DNA of 64,000 nucleotides from positions 124,001 through 188,000 of the forward strand of contig NZ_AP022615.1 in assembly GCF_010730745.1 (NCBI RefSeq), given 5' to 3'. Positions 33,649 through 42,654 of the stretch are shown here, one piece after another. How positions within the stretch are numbered: the first letter of the stretch is position 1; each line of letters begins with the position of its first letter. Origin of the DNA: Mycobacterium heidelbergense. Its GTDB lineage: Bacteria > Actinomycetota > Actinomycetes > Mycobacteriales > Mycobacteriaceae. Under the pieces are notes generated by a model. The model saw nothing but the letters and a program-made list of their open reading frames with translations. It did not search any database and was not told the DNA's origin. The position numbers and the translations under genes are program-made.

Positions 33649-33665
33649 CGTTAGTTTAGCTAACG
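33649..33665. promoter_or_regulatory. Palindrome upstream of the carboxylic acid reductase gene
   Basis: CGTTAG-TTTAG-CTAACG is a perfect 6-bp inverted repeat with a 5-nt spacer. It lies in an A/T-rich patch 67 nt before the CAR ATG. The size and position suit an operator for a dimeric (TetR-like) regulator; no regulator gene is adjacent. Confidence 0.5.
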
Positions 33666-33732
33666 TTCTATTGGTCAGCGCAATGTCGCGCGATCGAACT
33701 ACCCAGCTGTTAAGCGCTAAGAGGGATTTGTC

Positions 33733-36700
33733 ATGCCGGCTATCACCACTCAGGAAGAGCGGCTCGCACGCCGCGTCGACGACCTGACCGCCAACGACCC
33801 GCAATTCGCCGCCGCCAGGCCCGACCCGGCCGTCGCCGCGGCCCTCGAACGGCCCGGGCTGCGGCTGCCCCAGATCATCCGGACCGCGCTGGCCGGTTAC
33901 GCGGAACGACCGGCGCTGGGACAGCGCGTCGTCGAGTTCGTCGAGGACCCCAAGACCGGGCGCACCTCGCTGGAGCTGCTTCCCCGCTACGAGACCGTCA
34001 CCTATGGCGAGCTCGGCGACCGGGTCGACGCGCTGGCGCGCGCCTTGACGCACGGCTCGCTGCGGCCGGGCGACCGGGTGTGCGTGCTGGGCTTCAACAG
34101 CGTCGACTACGCCACCATCGACATGGCGTTGGGCGTCGTCGGCGCCGTGTCGGTCCCGCTGCAGACCAGCGCCGCCCTCACCCAGCTGCGGCCGATCGTG
34201 GCCGAGACCGAGCCGAGCCTGATCGCGTCGAGCGTCGACCAGCTGCCCGACGCCGTCGAGCTGATCCTGAGCGGCGTTCACGCCAGCCCCGCGCCCGCCA
34301 CGCTGGTGGTGTTCGACTACCACCCGCAAGTCGACGACCACCGCGAGGCCGTCGACGCCGCCCGCGCCCGGCTGGCCGGCGCCGCCGTGGTCGTCGAGAC
34401 CCTCACCGACGTCCTCGAGCGCGGGAAGGCCCTGCCCGCGACGACCGTCGCGGCGCCCGAGGAGCAGGACCCGCTGGCCCTGCTGATCTACACCTCCGGC
34501 AGCACCGGCGCGCCCAAGGGCGCGATGTACCCGCAGAGCAACGTCGGCAAGATGTGGCGGCGGTCGAGCCGGAACTGGTTCGGCGAGAGCGCCGCGTCGA
34601 TCACCCTCAACTTCATGCCGATGAGCCACGTCATGGGGCGCGGCATCCTCTACGGCACCCTCGGCAACGGCGGCACCGCCTACTTCGCCGCCAAGAGCGA
34701 CCTCTCGACGCTGCTGGAGGACCTGGAGCTGGTGCGGCCGACCGAGCTGAACTTCGTGCCGCGCATCTGGGAGACCCTCTACGGCGAATACCAGCGGCAG
34801 GTCGACCGCGGGGCCGGCGAGGCCGAGGTGATGGACGAGCTGCGGCAATACCAGCTGGGCGGGCGATTCATCTTCGCGATGACCGGCTCGGCGCCCATCT
34901 CCCCGGAGCTGAAGGAGTGGGTCGAATCCCTGCTCGAGATGCACCTGGTGGACGGCTACGGCTCCACCGAGGCCGGAATGGTGTTGTTCGACGGCGAAAT
35001 TCAGCGTCCGCCGGTCATCGACTACAAGCTGGTCGACGTCCCGGACCTGGGCTACTTCGCCACCGACCGGCCGTATCCGCGCGGCGAGCTGCTGCTCAAG
35101 ACGCAGAACATGTTCCCCGGCTACTACAAGCGGCCCGAGGTCACCGCGGGCGTGTTCGACGCCGACGGCTACTACCGGACCGGGGACGTCGTCGCCGAGG
35201 TCGGCCCCGACCGGCTGGTCTACGTCGACCGCCGCAACAACGTGCTGAAGCTGGCGCAGGGCGAGTTCGTCACCGTCGCGAAGCTGGAGGCGGTGTTCGG
35301 CAACAGCCCGCTGGTGCGCCAGATCTACATCTATGGCAACAGCGCGCACCCGTACCTGTTGGCGGTCGTCGTGCCGACCGACGAGAACGCGTCGAAGCGG
35401 GCGATCGCCGAGTCGCTGCAGCGCGTCGCCAAAGAGGCGGGACTCCAGTCCTATGAGGTGCCGCGCGACTTCCTCATCGAGACAACGCCATTCACGCTGG
35501 AGAACGGTCTGCTGACCGGCATCCGCAAGCTGGCGTGGCCGAAGCTGAGGCAGCACTACGGCGAGCGGCTCGAGCGGCTGTACGCCGAGCTGTCCCGGGG
35601 GCAGGCCGACGAGCTGGCCGAACTGCGCCGCACCGGCGCCGACCGTCCCGCGCTCGAGACGGTCAGCCGGGCCGCGGCCGCCCTGCTGGGCGCGTCGACC
35701 ACCGACCTGTCCCCCGATGCGCACTTCACCGACCTGGGCGGAGACTCGTTGTCGGCGTTGACATTCGGCAACCTGCTGCGCGAGATCTTCGACATCGACG
35801 TGCCGGTGGGCGTCATCGTCAGCCCGGCCAACGACCTGGCGGCCATCGCCGACTACATCGAGGGCGAACGGCGGGGCACCAAGCGGCCCACCTTCGCCTC
35901 GGTGCACGGCCGGGACGCGGTCGAGGTGCACGCGAGCGACCTGACACTGGACAAGTTCATCGAGGCCTCGACGCTGGCCGCCGCGCCGACGCTGCCGCGG
36001 CCCAGCGCCGAGGTGCGCACCGTGTTGCTCACCGGCGCAACGGGTTTTCTGGGCCGCTACCTGGCGCTGGAGTGGCTGGAGCGGATGGACCTGGTCGACG
36101 GCAAGGTGATCGCTTTGGTGCGGGCCAAGTCCGACGCCGCCGCGCGGGAACGGCTGGACGAAACCTTCGATAGCGGCGACCCCACGCTGCTGGCCCACTA
36201 CCGGGAACTGGCCGCCGACCACCTGGAGGTCATCGCCGGCGACAAGGGCGAGGCCAACCTCGGCCTGGACGCGGCGACCTGGCAGCGGCTGGCCGACACC
36301 GTCGACCTGATCGTCGACCCCGCCGCCCTGGTCAACCACGTGCTGCCCTACAGCGAGCTGTTCGGGCCGAACGCGCTGGGCACCGCGGAGCTGATCCGCA
36401 TCGCGCTCACCACGAAGCAGAAGCCGTACGTCTACGTGTCCACGATCGGGGTGGGCGACCAGATCGAGCCGGGCATGTTCGTCGAGGACGCCGACATCCG
36501 CCGGGTCAGCCCGACGCGGCGGATCAACGACGGCTACGCCAATGGCTACGGCAACAGCAAGTGGGCCGGCGAGGTGCTGCTGCGCGAGGCCCACGACCTG
36601 TGCGGCCTGCCCGTCGCGGTGTTCCGCTGCGACATGATCCTGGCCGACACCACCTACGCCGGCCAGCTCAACCTGCCCGACATGTTCACCCGGCTGATGC

Positions 36701-37218
36701 TGAGCCTGATCGCCACCGGCATCGCGCCCGGCTCGTTCTACGAGCTGGACGCCGACGGCAACCGGCAGCGCGCGCACTACGACGGGCTGCCCGTCGAGTT
36801 CATCGCCGAGGCGATCTCCACGCTGGGCACGCGGGGCGGCGAGGGCTACCGGACGTATCACGTGATGAACCCGTACGACGACGGCATCGGCCTCGACGAG
36901 TACGTCGACTGGCTCGTCTCGCCAACTAACGGGGCCGGCTACCCGATCCAGCGCGTCGCCGACTACGGCGAATGGTTGCGCCGGTTCGACGGGGCCATGC
37001 GGGCCCTGCCGGAGCGGCAACGCCAGTACTCGCTGCTGCCGCTGCTGCACAACTACCAGAAGCCGGAGAAGCCGATCCGCGGATCGCTGGCGCCGACCGA
37101 CCGGTTCCGCGCCGCGGTGCAGGACGCGAAAATTGGCCCGGACAAAGATATTCCGCACGTCGGCGCGCCGATCATCGTCAAGTACGCCACGGACCTGGAA
37201 TTGCTCGGACTGCTCTGA
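33733..37218 (+). CDS. car: Carboxylic acid reductase (adenylation-PCP-reductase), FadD9 type
   Basis: 1161 residues, full length for the family. The adenylation domain has LIYTSGSTGAPKGAMYP (near residue 252) and YRTGDVVAEVGPDRLVYVDRRNN. The carrier domain has DLGGDSLSAL with phosphopantetheine Ser672. The C-terminal thioester reductase has VLLTGATGFLGRYLALEWLE (near 764) and YGNSKWAGE (Tyr about 939, Lys about 943). It converts carboxylic acids to aldehydes with ATP and NADPH and needs a phosphopantetheinyl transferase. An AGAGGGA lies before the ATG. Its M. tuberculosis counterpart is named fadD9. Confidence 0.95.
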   Translation: MPAITTQEERLARRVDDLTANDPQFAAARPDPAVAAALERPGLRLPQIIRTALAGYAERPALGQRVVEFVEDPKTGRTSLELLPRYETVTYGELGDRVDALARALTHGSLRPGDRVCVLGFNSVDYATIDMALGVVGAVSVPLQTSAALTQLRPIVAETEPSLIASSVDQLPDAVELILSGVHASPAPATLVVFDYHPQVDDHREAVDAARARLAGAAVVVETLTDVLERGKALPATTVAAPEEQDPLALLIYTSGSTGAPKGAMYPQSNVGKMWRRSSRNWFGESAASITLNFMPMSHVMGRGILYGTLGNGGTAYFAAKSDLSTLLEDLELVRPTELNFVPRIWETLYGEYQRQVDRGAGEAEVMDELRQYQLGGRFIFAMTGSAPISPELKEWVESLLEMHLVDGYGSTEAGMVLFDGEIQRPPVIDYKLVDVPDLGYFATDRPYPRGELLLKTQNMFPGYYKRPEVTAGVFDADGYYRTGDVVAEVGPDRLVYVDRRNNVLKLAQGEFVTVAKLEAVFGNSPLVRQIYIYGNSAHPYLLAVVVPTDENASKRAIAESLQRVAKEAGLQSYEVPRDFLIETTPFTLENGLLTGIRKLAWPKLRQHYGERLERLYAELSRGQADELAELRRTGADRPALETVSRAAAALLGASTTDLSPDAHFTDLGGDSLSALTFGNLLREIFDIDVPVGVIVSPANDLAAIADYIEGERRGTKRPTFASVHGRDAVEVHASDLTLDKFIEASTLAAAPTLPRPSAEVRTVLLTGATGFLGRYLALEWLERMDLVDGKVIALVRAKSDAAARERLDETFDSGDPTLLAHYRELAADHLEVIAGDKGEANLGLDAATWQRLADTVDLIVDPAALVNHVLPYSELFGPNALGTAELIRIALTTKQKPYVYVSTIGVGDQIEPGMFVEDADIRRVSPTRRINDGYANGYGNSKWAGEVLLREAHDLCGLPVAVFRCDMILADTTYAGQLNLPDMFTRLMLSLIATGIAPGSFYELDADGNRQRAHYDGLPVEFIAEAISTLGTRGGEGYRTYHVMNPYDDGIGLDEYVDWLVSPTNGAGYPIQRVADYGEWLRRFDGAMRALPERQRQYSLLPLLHNYQKPEKPIRGSLAPTDRFRAAVQDAKIGPDKDIPHVGAPIIVKYATDLELLGLL

Positions 37219-37219
37219 G

Positions 37220-37909
37220 TCAGCCCTGGGGGTGTGGCCACCGCAGATACGCGGCGCCCGGCGACCCCGCCGCCGCGCCCCGGCGGCGCCATCCCCGCTT
37301 CGGCTCGCCTTCCGAAGGCCCGGATCGCTCCACCCGCGGCCTGGTCAGCGCGTCGGAGGCCGGCTCCTCCAACCCCGATAGGTACGACGGTTCGCCGCCC
37401 GGCGCCGACGGCACCGGTTCGAGGGGTTCGACGTCGCGCGCCAGCCGCACCGCGGTGCGGGCCAGGACGATCCCGGCCACGAAGATGATCAGCGCGCCCA
37501 GGCCCGAGAAATAGGACACCTCGAGCGCGGCCCGCTTGCGTTCGGTGGCGGCGACGGGATCGCCGGCGGACCCGATTCCCAACAGCGGCGCGATCTCGCC
37601 GCCGACGACGAACCACGCGCCGGCCACGACGGCCAGCCAGCCTCCCAGCATCGCGCTGACGCGATTTCCGGAAACGATCAACAGCAAGCCGCCCACCACG
37701 GTGGCGGCCCCGGGCAGCACCTCGAGCCAGCCCCGGGCCGATGTCCACGCCCAGTCCTGGTCGGGCGTGTACGCGAAATTGAAGTGGGGGCCGACGAACG
37801 GGATCAACGCGCCCCAGGCACCCAGGATGACCAGGAGCACGCCGCTGACCGCCCCGCGCGAACGCGGCATGCCCACCCTGCCTGAGTAGTCTTTTTCTGC
37901 GTGTTTCAT
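37220..37909 (-). CDS. Four-helix membrane protein of unknown function
   Basis: 229 residues starting at MKHAEKDYSG, with GAGGAG six bases upstream. It has four hydrophobic segments (GAVSGVLLVILGAWGALIPF, VLPGAATVVGGLLLIVSG, AMLGGWLAVVAGAWFVVGG and GLGALIIFVAGIVLARTAV). A hydrophilic C-tail of about 70 residues is rich in Pro, Glu and Arg. The stop is separated by one base from the convergent CAR stop. I do not recognise the family. Confidence 0.75.
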   Translation of the reverse strand: MKHAEKDYSGRVGMPRSRGAVSGVLLVILGAWGALIPFVGPHFNFAYTPDQDWAWTSARGWLEVLPGAATVVGGLLLIVSGNRVSAMLGGWLAVVAGAWFVVGGEIAPLLGIGSAGDPVAATERKRAALEVSYFSGLGALIIFVAGIVLARTAVRLARDVEPLEPVPSAPGGEPSYLSGLEEPASDALTRPRVERSGPSEGEPKRGWRRRGAAAGSPGAAYLRWPHPQG

Positions 37910-38133
37910 CACATCTCCTCGATTGGCACCGGCTACACGGGCATCCGCTGGGTACCCGACCGCGCCGGGATGTAACCCGCTTGGCACCGCGAGCGCGGCC
38001 GGCAGGGGAAGCCCCCGCGGGAGCCCTGCACGCCCCGCTCGGTTGGGATAAGTTCTTGCTAGCGGTCACATGTCAAATAAGTGGTGGCTCCCCTTGACGT
38101 TATGTGGCGCTGACTTCGATGGAGGTTTCTGGC

Positions 38134-39678
38134 TTGTTCGCGATCGCAAACCCAGAGATGCTGGCGGCGGCGGCGCAGGACGTGGCGGGCATCGGCTCGA
38201 CACTGACCGCGGCCCACGCGGCGGCAGAAGTGCCCACGACGGGCGTGCTGGCGGCCGCCGGTGACGAGGTGTCGGCGGCTATTGCGTCGACGTTTTCCGA
38301 ATACGCGTCGGCATACCAGGCGCTGAGCGCGCACGCGTCGGCGTTTCACTCCCAGTTCGTGCAGGCGCTGGGTGCGGCGTCCGGGGCGTATGCCGGCGCC
38401 GAGGCGGCCAACGCGGCGCAGTTGCAGACGTTCGAGCAGAACGTGCTGGGTTTGATCAACGCGCCGACCAACGCGCTGTTGGGCCGCCCGCTCATCGGCA
38501 ACGGCGCCAACGGCACGTCGGGCAATCCCAACGGCGGCGCCGGCGGGATTTTGTACGGCAACGGCGGTAACGGCTATAGCTTCACCAGCGGGACCACCAC
38601 CGAGGTCGGCGGCAACGGTGGCGTTGCGGGGCTGATCGGCACCGGCGGGGCCGGCGGCGCCGGCTTTCTCGGCGGGGCCGGCGGTGCCGGCGGTCATGGC
38701 GGGTGGTTGTTCGGCAACGGCGGCGCCGGAGGCGCCGGAGGCGCGACGACCGTCACAGGCGCGACAGGTGGTGCCGGCGGGGCCGGCGGCAACGCCCCCA
38801 TGTTCGGCTGGGGCGGCAAGGGCGGAGCCGGCGGTGACGCCGTCAATGGAACTGGTGGGGCCGGCGGCAACGGCGGCGCCAGCAGCGGACCCGGAGCGGT
38901 CGGCGGCGCGGGCGGCGCCGGCGGAAAGGGCTATACCGCCGGCGGTGCCGGGGGCACCGGCGGCGACGGAGGCGGTCTGCTCTTTGGCATGGGCGGTGCC
39001 GGCGGCGCCGGCGGCACCGGCCATGACATCGGGGGCGTCGGCGGCCAGGGCGGCGAGGCCTCTGCGCTCCTCGGCGCCGGCGTCGGCGGTGCCGGCGGCA
39101 GCGGCGGCACCGGCACCGACACCGGCGGCGCGGGCGGCCAGGGCGGCGTGGGCGCCGCCCTCATCGGCGCAGGCGTCGGCGGGGTCGGCAGCATCGGGGG
39201 CACCGGCACCGGCCTCGGGGGCGTTGGCGGCGCCGGCGGGCAGGGCGCCGCGCTCATCGGCGCGGGTCTCGGCGGGGTCGGCGGCGTCGGCGGGTTCGCC
39301 ACCGACACCGGCGGCGCCGGCGGCCACGGCGGGCAGGGCGCCGCGCTCATCGGCGCGGGTCTCGGCGGCGTCGGCGGCGTCGGCGGTTTTGGCAGCTCCA
39401 CTCACGTCGGAACCGGCGGCCATGGCGGCGACGGCGGCGACGGCGGCGGTCTCCTCAGCCTCGGCGTCGGCGGCCATGGCGGCACCGGCGGCAGCGGCGT
39501 CGAGCCTGCCGATGGCGGCAACGGCGGCAACGCCGGCTTAACTTCCGACGGCTCCTTCGAGCCGGCACTCATCGGCTACGGCGGTAACGGCGGCAACGGC
39601 GTCAACGGTGGGCATGGCGGCGCCGGCGGCAGCGGCGGTACATACGGTGGCGCTGGCGGGGCGAACGGATCGTCGTAG
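38134..39678 (+). CDS. PE_PGRS family protein (PE_PGRS44-like position)
   Basis: 514 residues from a TTG start, chosen because GGAGG lies 8 bases upstream and the protein then begins FAIANPEMLAAAAQDVAGIGSTL, matching the PE start. The PE domain (about 1-95) ends in LINAPTNALLGRPLIGNGANG, the usual linker. It is followed by about 390 residues of GGxGG repeats. Only the small C-terminal part varies. PE proteins are exported by ESX systems; this one lies where M. tuberculosis has PE_PGRS44, between CAR and ruvB. An in-frame ATG at 38119 is an alternative start. Confidence 0.92.
   Translation: MFAIANPEMLAAAAQDVAGIGSTLTAAHAAAEVPTTGVLAAAGDEVSAAIASTFSEYASAYQALSAHASAFHSQFVQALGAASGAYAGAEAANAAQLQTFEQNVLGLINAPTNALLGRPLIGNGANGTSGNPNGGAGGILYGNGGNGYSFTSGTTTEVGGNGGVAGLIGTGGAGGAGFLGGAGGAGGHGGWLFGNGGAGGAGGATTVTGATGGAGGAGGNAPMFGWGGKGGAGGDAVNGTGGAGGNGGASSGPGAVGGAGGAGGKGYTAGGAGGTGGDGGGLLFGMGGAGGAGGTGHDIGGVGGQGGEASALLGAGVGGAGGSGGTGTDTGGAGGQGGVGAALIGAGVGGVGSIGGTGTGLGGVGGAGGQGAALIGAGLGGVGGVGGFATDTGGAGGHGGQGAALIGAGLGGVGGVGGFGSSTHVGTGGHGGDGGDGGGLLSLGVGGHGGTGGSGVEPADGGNGGNAGLTSDGSFEPALIGYGGNGGNGVNGGHGGAGGSGGTYGGAGGANGSS
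38520..39675 (+). repeat. PGRS GGC-rich repeat tract with near-identical 90-bp units
   Basis: The tract is built on the codon pattern GGCGGC(N)GGCGGC. Within it, the stretch GGGCAGGGCGCCGCGCTCAT and the DNA after it recur near 39238 and 39328. Those units encode GQGAALIGAGLGGVGGVGGF twice, and related AALIGAGVGG units occur earlier. This indicates recent internal duplication. Confidence 0.85.
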
Positions 39679-39682
39679 CCGC

Positions 39683-40735
39683 CTACTCGAACAGCCCGGC
39701 TTGGCCGAGCCCGGCGGCCCCGGCCGGCGGGGTCATGCCGAGGTGCGTCCAGGCCTGCGCGGTGGCCACCCGGCCGCGCGGGGTGCGCGCGACCATGCCG
39801 GCCCGGACCAGGAACGGCTCGCACACCTCCTCGACGGTGGCGGCCTCCTCGCCCACCGCGACCGCCAGCGTCGACACCCCGACCGGGCCACCGCCGAAGC
39901 CGCGGGTCAGCGCCGACAGCACCGCCCGGTCCAGCCGGTCGAGGCCCAGCTCGTCGACGTCGTAGACCGCGAGCGCGGACTTGGCGACGTCGCGGGTGAT
40001 CACCCCGTCGGCGCGCACCTCGGCGAAGTCGCGGACCCGGCGCAGCAGCCGGTTGGCGATCCGCGGCGTGCCCCGCGAGCGCCGGGCGATCTCGGCACCG
40101 GCCTCGGCGCCCAGCTCGATGCCCAGGATCCCGGCCGAACGCGCCAGCACGCGCTCCAGCTCGGCGGGCTCGTAGAAGTCCATGTGCGCGGTGAAACCGA
40201 ACCGGTCGCGCAGCGGGCCGGTCAGCGCGCCGGACCGGGTGGTGGCGCCGACCAGGGTGAAGGGCGCCACCTCCAGCGGAATCGACGTCGCCCCGGGGCC
40301 CTTGCCGACGACCACGTCGACCCGGAAGTCCTCCATCGCCAGGTAGAGCATCTCCTCGGCGGGCCGGGCGATGCGGTGGATCTCGTCGATGAACAGCACG
40401 TCGTGCTCGACCAGGTTGGACAGCATCGCGGCCAGGTCGCCGGCGCGTTCCAGCGCCGGGCCGGACGTCACCCGCAGCGAGGACCCCAGCTCGGCCGCGA
40501 TGATCATCGCCAGCGACGTCTTGCCCAGCCCCGGCGGGCCCGACAGCAGGATGTGATCCGGTGTGCCGCCGCGGTTCTTGGCGCCCTCGATGACCAGCTG
40601 CAGCTGCTCGCGGACCCGCGGCTGGCCGATGAACTCCCCCAGCGAGCGGGGCCGCAGGCTGCCGTCGATGTCGCCCTCGCCGACGGTCAGCGCCGGCGAG
40701 ACCTCGCGCTCGTCCGGGTCGTCGAACTCGCTCAT
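39683..40735 (-). CDS. ruvB: Holliday junction branch-migration helicase RuvB
   Basis: 350 residues. AAA+ ATPase with Walker A SGPPGLGKTS, Walker B LFIDEIHR, sensor GATTRSG and Arg-finger region GPLRDRFG, followed by the winged-helix C-terminus. The N-terminal RPRSLGEFIGQ is typical. The ATG overlaps the ruvA stop as ATGA. It hexamerises to drive branch migration with RuvA. Confidence 0.97.
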   Translation of the reverse strand: MSEFDDPDEREVSPALTVGEGDIDGSLRPRSLGEFIGQPRVREQLQLVIEGAKNRGGTPDHILLSGPPGLGKTSLAMIIAAELGSSLRVTSGPALERAGDLAAMLSNLVEHDVLFIDEIHRIARPAEEMLYLAMEDFRVDVVVGKGPGATSIPLEVAPFTLVGATTRSGALTGPLRDRFGFTAHMDFYEPAELERVLARSAGILGIELGAEAGAEIARRSRGTPRIANRLLRRVRDFAEVRADGVITRDVAKSALAVYDVDELGLDRLDRAVLSALTRGFGGGPVGVSTLAVAVGEEAATVEEVCEPFLVRAGMVARTPRGRVATAQAWTHLGMTPPAGAAGLGQAGLFE

Positions 40736-41322
40736 TTCGATTTCCCGAGCAGCGACAGGGCGGCACGCAGGGCGCTGGACGTCGTCGCGTCGTGCTCGCC
40801 GGCCAGCACCTTGTCGGTGGCCTCCTCGGCCTGCTTGACCGCGAAACCGAGGCCCACCAGCGCCTCCACCACCGGGCCCCGCACCGCGTGGCCGTTGAGC
40901 GCCGGCGCGGCCCCGGCCGCCAGGCCGCCCACCTTGTCGCGCAACTCCAGCACCATCCGTTCGGCGCCGCGCTTGCCGATGCCGGGCACCCGGGTGAGCG
41001 CGGCCACGTCGCCGTCGTGCAGCGCCTGCCGCAGCGCCGCGGCGTCGTACACCGCCAGCGTCGCCATCGCCAGCCGGGGCCCGACCCCCGACACCGACAG
41101 CAGCGTGAGGAACAGGTCGCGGGTGTCGGAATCGGCGAACCCGTACAACGTCATCGAATCCTCGCGCACGATCATCGCGGTGATCAGCCGGGCCTGGGTT
41201 TCGGCCCGCAGCGTCGCCAGCGTCGACGGCGTGGCGTTCACCCGGTAGCCGACGCCGGCCGCCTCGATCACCACGTGGTCGAGCGCCACCTCGAGCACCT
41301 CGCCGCGCACCGAGGCGATCAT
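40732..41322 (-). CDS. ruvA: Holliday junction DNA-binding protein RuvA
   Basis: 196 residues. It has an N-terminal OB fold (MIASVRGEVLEV), two helix-hairpin-helix motifs (LLSVSGVGPRLAMATL and LTRVPGIGKRGAERMVLEL) and the small C-terminal helical domain that contacts RuvB. Overlaps ruvC upstream and ruvB downstream by 4 nt each. Confidence 0.97.
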   Translation of the reverse strand: MIASVRGEVLEVALDHVVIEAAGVGYRVNATPSTLATLRAETQARLITAMIVREDSMTLYGFADSDTRDLFLTLLSVSGVGPRLAMATLAVYDAAALRQALHDGDVAALTRVPGIGKRGAERMVLELRDKVGGLAAGAAPALNGHAVRGPVVEALVGLGFAVKQAEEATDKVLAGEHDATTSSALRAALSLLGKSK

Positions 41323-41897
41323 CGGGCGGCCTTCGGCTTCGCCGCCAACGCGGCCCGGTGGGCGTGCCGCTGCCGGGCGGCCAGGGCGTCGGCCTTGGCT
41401 TTGGCCTCGGCCATCCGGGCGATCATCGGCGCGCGCCAACAGTGACAGATCGCCAGGGCCAGCGCGTCGGCCGCGTCGGCCGGCGTCGGTTTGGCTTGCA
41501 GCGCAAGGATTTTCGTGACCATCGCGGTGACCTGCGCCTTGCCGGCTGACCCGCTGCCGGTGACCGCGGCCTTGACCTCGCTGGGGGTGTGGAAGTGCAC
41601 GTCGATGCCGCGCCTGGCCGCCGCCAGCGCGATGACGCCGCCGGCCTGCGCGGTGCCCATCACCGTCGTCACGTTGAGCTGGGAGAACACCCGCTCGATG
41701 GCCACGACGTCCGGGCGATGGGTGTCCAGCCAGTGCTCGACGGCATCGCCGATGGTCAGCAGCCGCCTGGCCAACGGGGCGTCCGACGGGGTGCGCACCA
41801 CGTCGACGTCGAGAGCGACGACGTTTCGCCCGCGCCCGCTCTCGACGACCGACAGCCCGCATCGGGTCAGTCCGGGGTCGACGCCCATCACGCGCAT
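41319..41897 (-). CDS. ruvC: Holliday junction endonuclease RuvC
   Basis: 192 residues. It begins MRVMGVDPGLTRCGLSVVE (catalytic Asp7). It also carries VAIERVFSQLNVTTVMGTAQAGG and the C-terminal acidic cluster in PTPADAADALALAICH, the four-carboxylate nuclease site. It is first in ruvCAB; an SOS box lies 15 nt upstream. Confidence 0.97.
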   Translation of the reverse strand: MRVMGVDPGLTRCGLSVVESGRGRNVVALDVDVVRTPSDAPLARRLLTIGDAVEHWLDTHRPDVVAIERVFSQLNVTTVMGTAQAGGVIALAAARRGIDVHFHTPSEVKAAVTGSGSAGKAQVTAMVTKILALQAKPTPADAADALALAICHCWRAPMIARMAEAKAKADALAARQRHAHRAALAAKPKAAR

Positions 41898-41912
41898 TAC
41901 CCGCTCCTTCGT

Positions 41913-41928
41913 ACGAACAGCTGTTCGA
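41913..41928 (-). promoter_or_regulatory. SOS (LexA) box upstream of ruvCAB
   Basis: ACGAACAGCTGTTCGA matches the TCGAAC-N4-GTTCGA consensus at 11 of 12 fixed positions. It lies just upstream of the ruvC ATG, agreeing with known LexA control of ruvCAB in mycobacteria. Confidence 0.85.
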
Positions 41929-41940
41929 TAGCCTAGCGGT

Positions 41941-41958
41941 CGGGACCGACGGGTCCCG
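41941..41958. repeat. Short perfect hairpin between ruvC and the DUF4178 gene
   Basis: CGGGACC-GACG-GGTCCCG forms a 7-bp stem with a 4-nt loop. It sits between the divergent ruvC and DUF4178 promoters; an A/T-rich TTAACTTAAA near 41990 could be the -10 region for the rightward operon. Function unknown. Confidence 0.45.
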
Positions 41959-42039
41959 GTAGGACACGCGGCGCCCCGGCAAAAGCTGTTAACTTAAAGC
42001 CCACATTCGCTCGGCCGCCGCGTCAACGGAAGGGTTCGC

Positions 42040-42654
42040 GTGGGAACACTGCTGGTCGTCCTCGCGGCGGTGTTGTTCATCGCGTCCATCGTGGTGCTGG
42101 TGATCGCTTTGCGGCGCCCCGGGAAGGCGGCCCGGCCGGGCGGGCGTCAGGACCCGCTGTCGTTCAACGCGATGCCCCAGTTCGGGCCCCGCCAACTCGG
42201 CCCCGGCGCCATCGTCAGCTACGGCGGCGTCGACTACGTGGTGCGCGGGTCGGTGACGTTCCGCGAGGGCCCGTTCGTGTGGTGGGAGCACCTGCTGGAG
42301 GGCGGCGACCAGCCGATCTGGTTCAGCGTCGAGGAGGACGACGGGCGCCTGAAGCTGGCGATGTGGGTCACCCGCAGGGACGTCGCGCTGCAGCCCGGCG
42401 ACCGGTACGTCGTCGACGGCGTGACGTTTCACGAGTCCGAGCGCGGCCGCTCCTCCTACACCACCGAGGGCACCACCGGCCTGCCGGCGGGCGGCGAGAT
42501 GGAATTCCTCGACTGCGCCAACGCCGACGAGTCCGCGCTGCTGTCGTTCGAGCGCTGGGCCCCGGACATGCCGTGGGAGATCTCGACGGGCAAGCCTGTG
42601 GTGCCCGGCGAGCTCACCGTCTACCCGGCGCCGCCGCCCACTCCGGGATCGTAG
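42040..42654 (+). CDS. DUF4178 membrane-anchored protein (Rv2597-like)
   Basis: 204 residues from GTG with GGAAGGG upstream. One N-terminal membrane helix (LLVVLAAVLFIASIVVLVIAL) is followed by a soluble DUF4178 domain: LGPGAIVSYGGVDYVVRGSVTFREG, WWEHLLEGG, GRSSYTTEGTTGLPAGGEMEFLDC. Function unknown. It heads a five-gene operon ending in a membrane-linked SpeE; the next gene starts at the base after its stop. Confidence 0.82.
   Translation: MGTLLVVLAAVLFIASIVVLVIALRRPGKAARPGGRQDPLSFNAMPQFGPRQLGPGAIVSYGGVDYVVRGSVTFREGPFVWWEHLLEGGDQPIWFSVEEDDGRLKLAMWVTRRDVALQPGDRYVVDGVTFHESERGRSSYTTEGTTGLPAGGEMEFLDCANADESALLSFERWAPDMPWEISTGKPVVPGELTVYPAPPPTPGS

Noticed and set aside
31777..37158. A 1793-codon open frame on the minus strand across gabT and carboxylic acid reductase
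   Set aside because: It is antisense to two unmistakable enzymes. The product is Arg/Gly/Val/Ala-rich without any domain, and only its end coincides with yajC. Long antisense frames are expected at this GC content.
38520..39675. Regular short repeats that might suggest a CRISPR array
   Set aside because: Repeats are in-frame GGC codons of a PE_PGRS protein, with no unique spacers of constant length.
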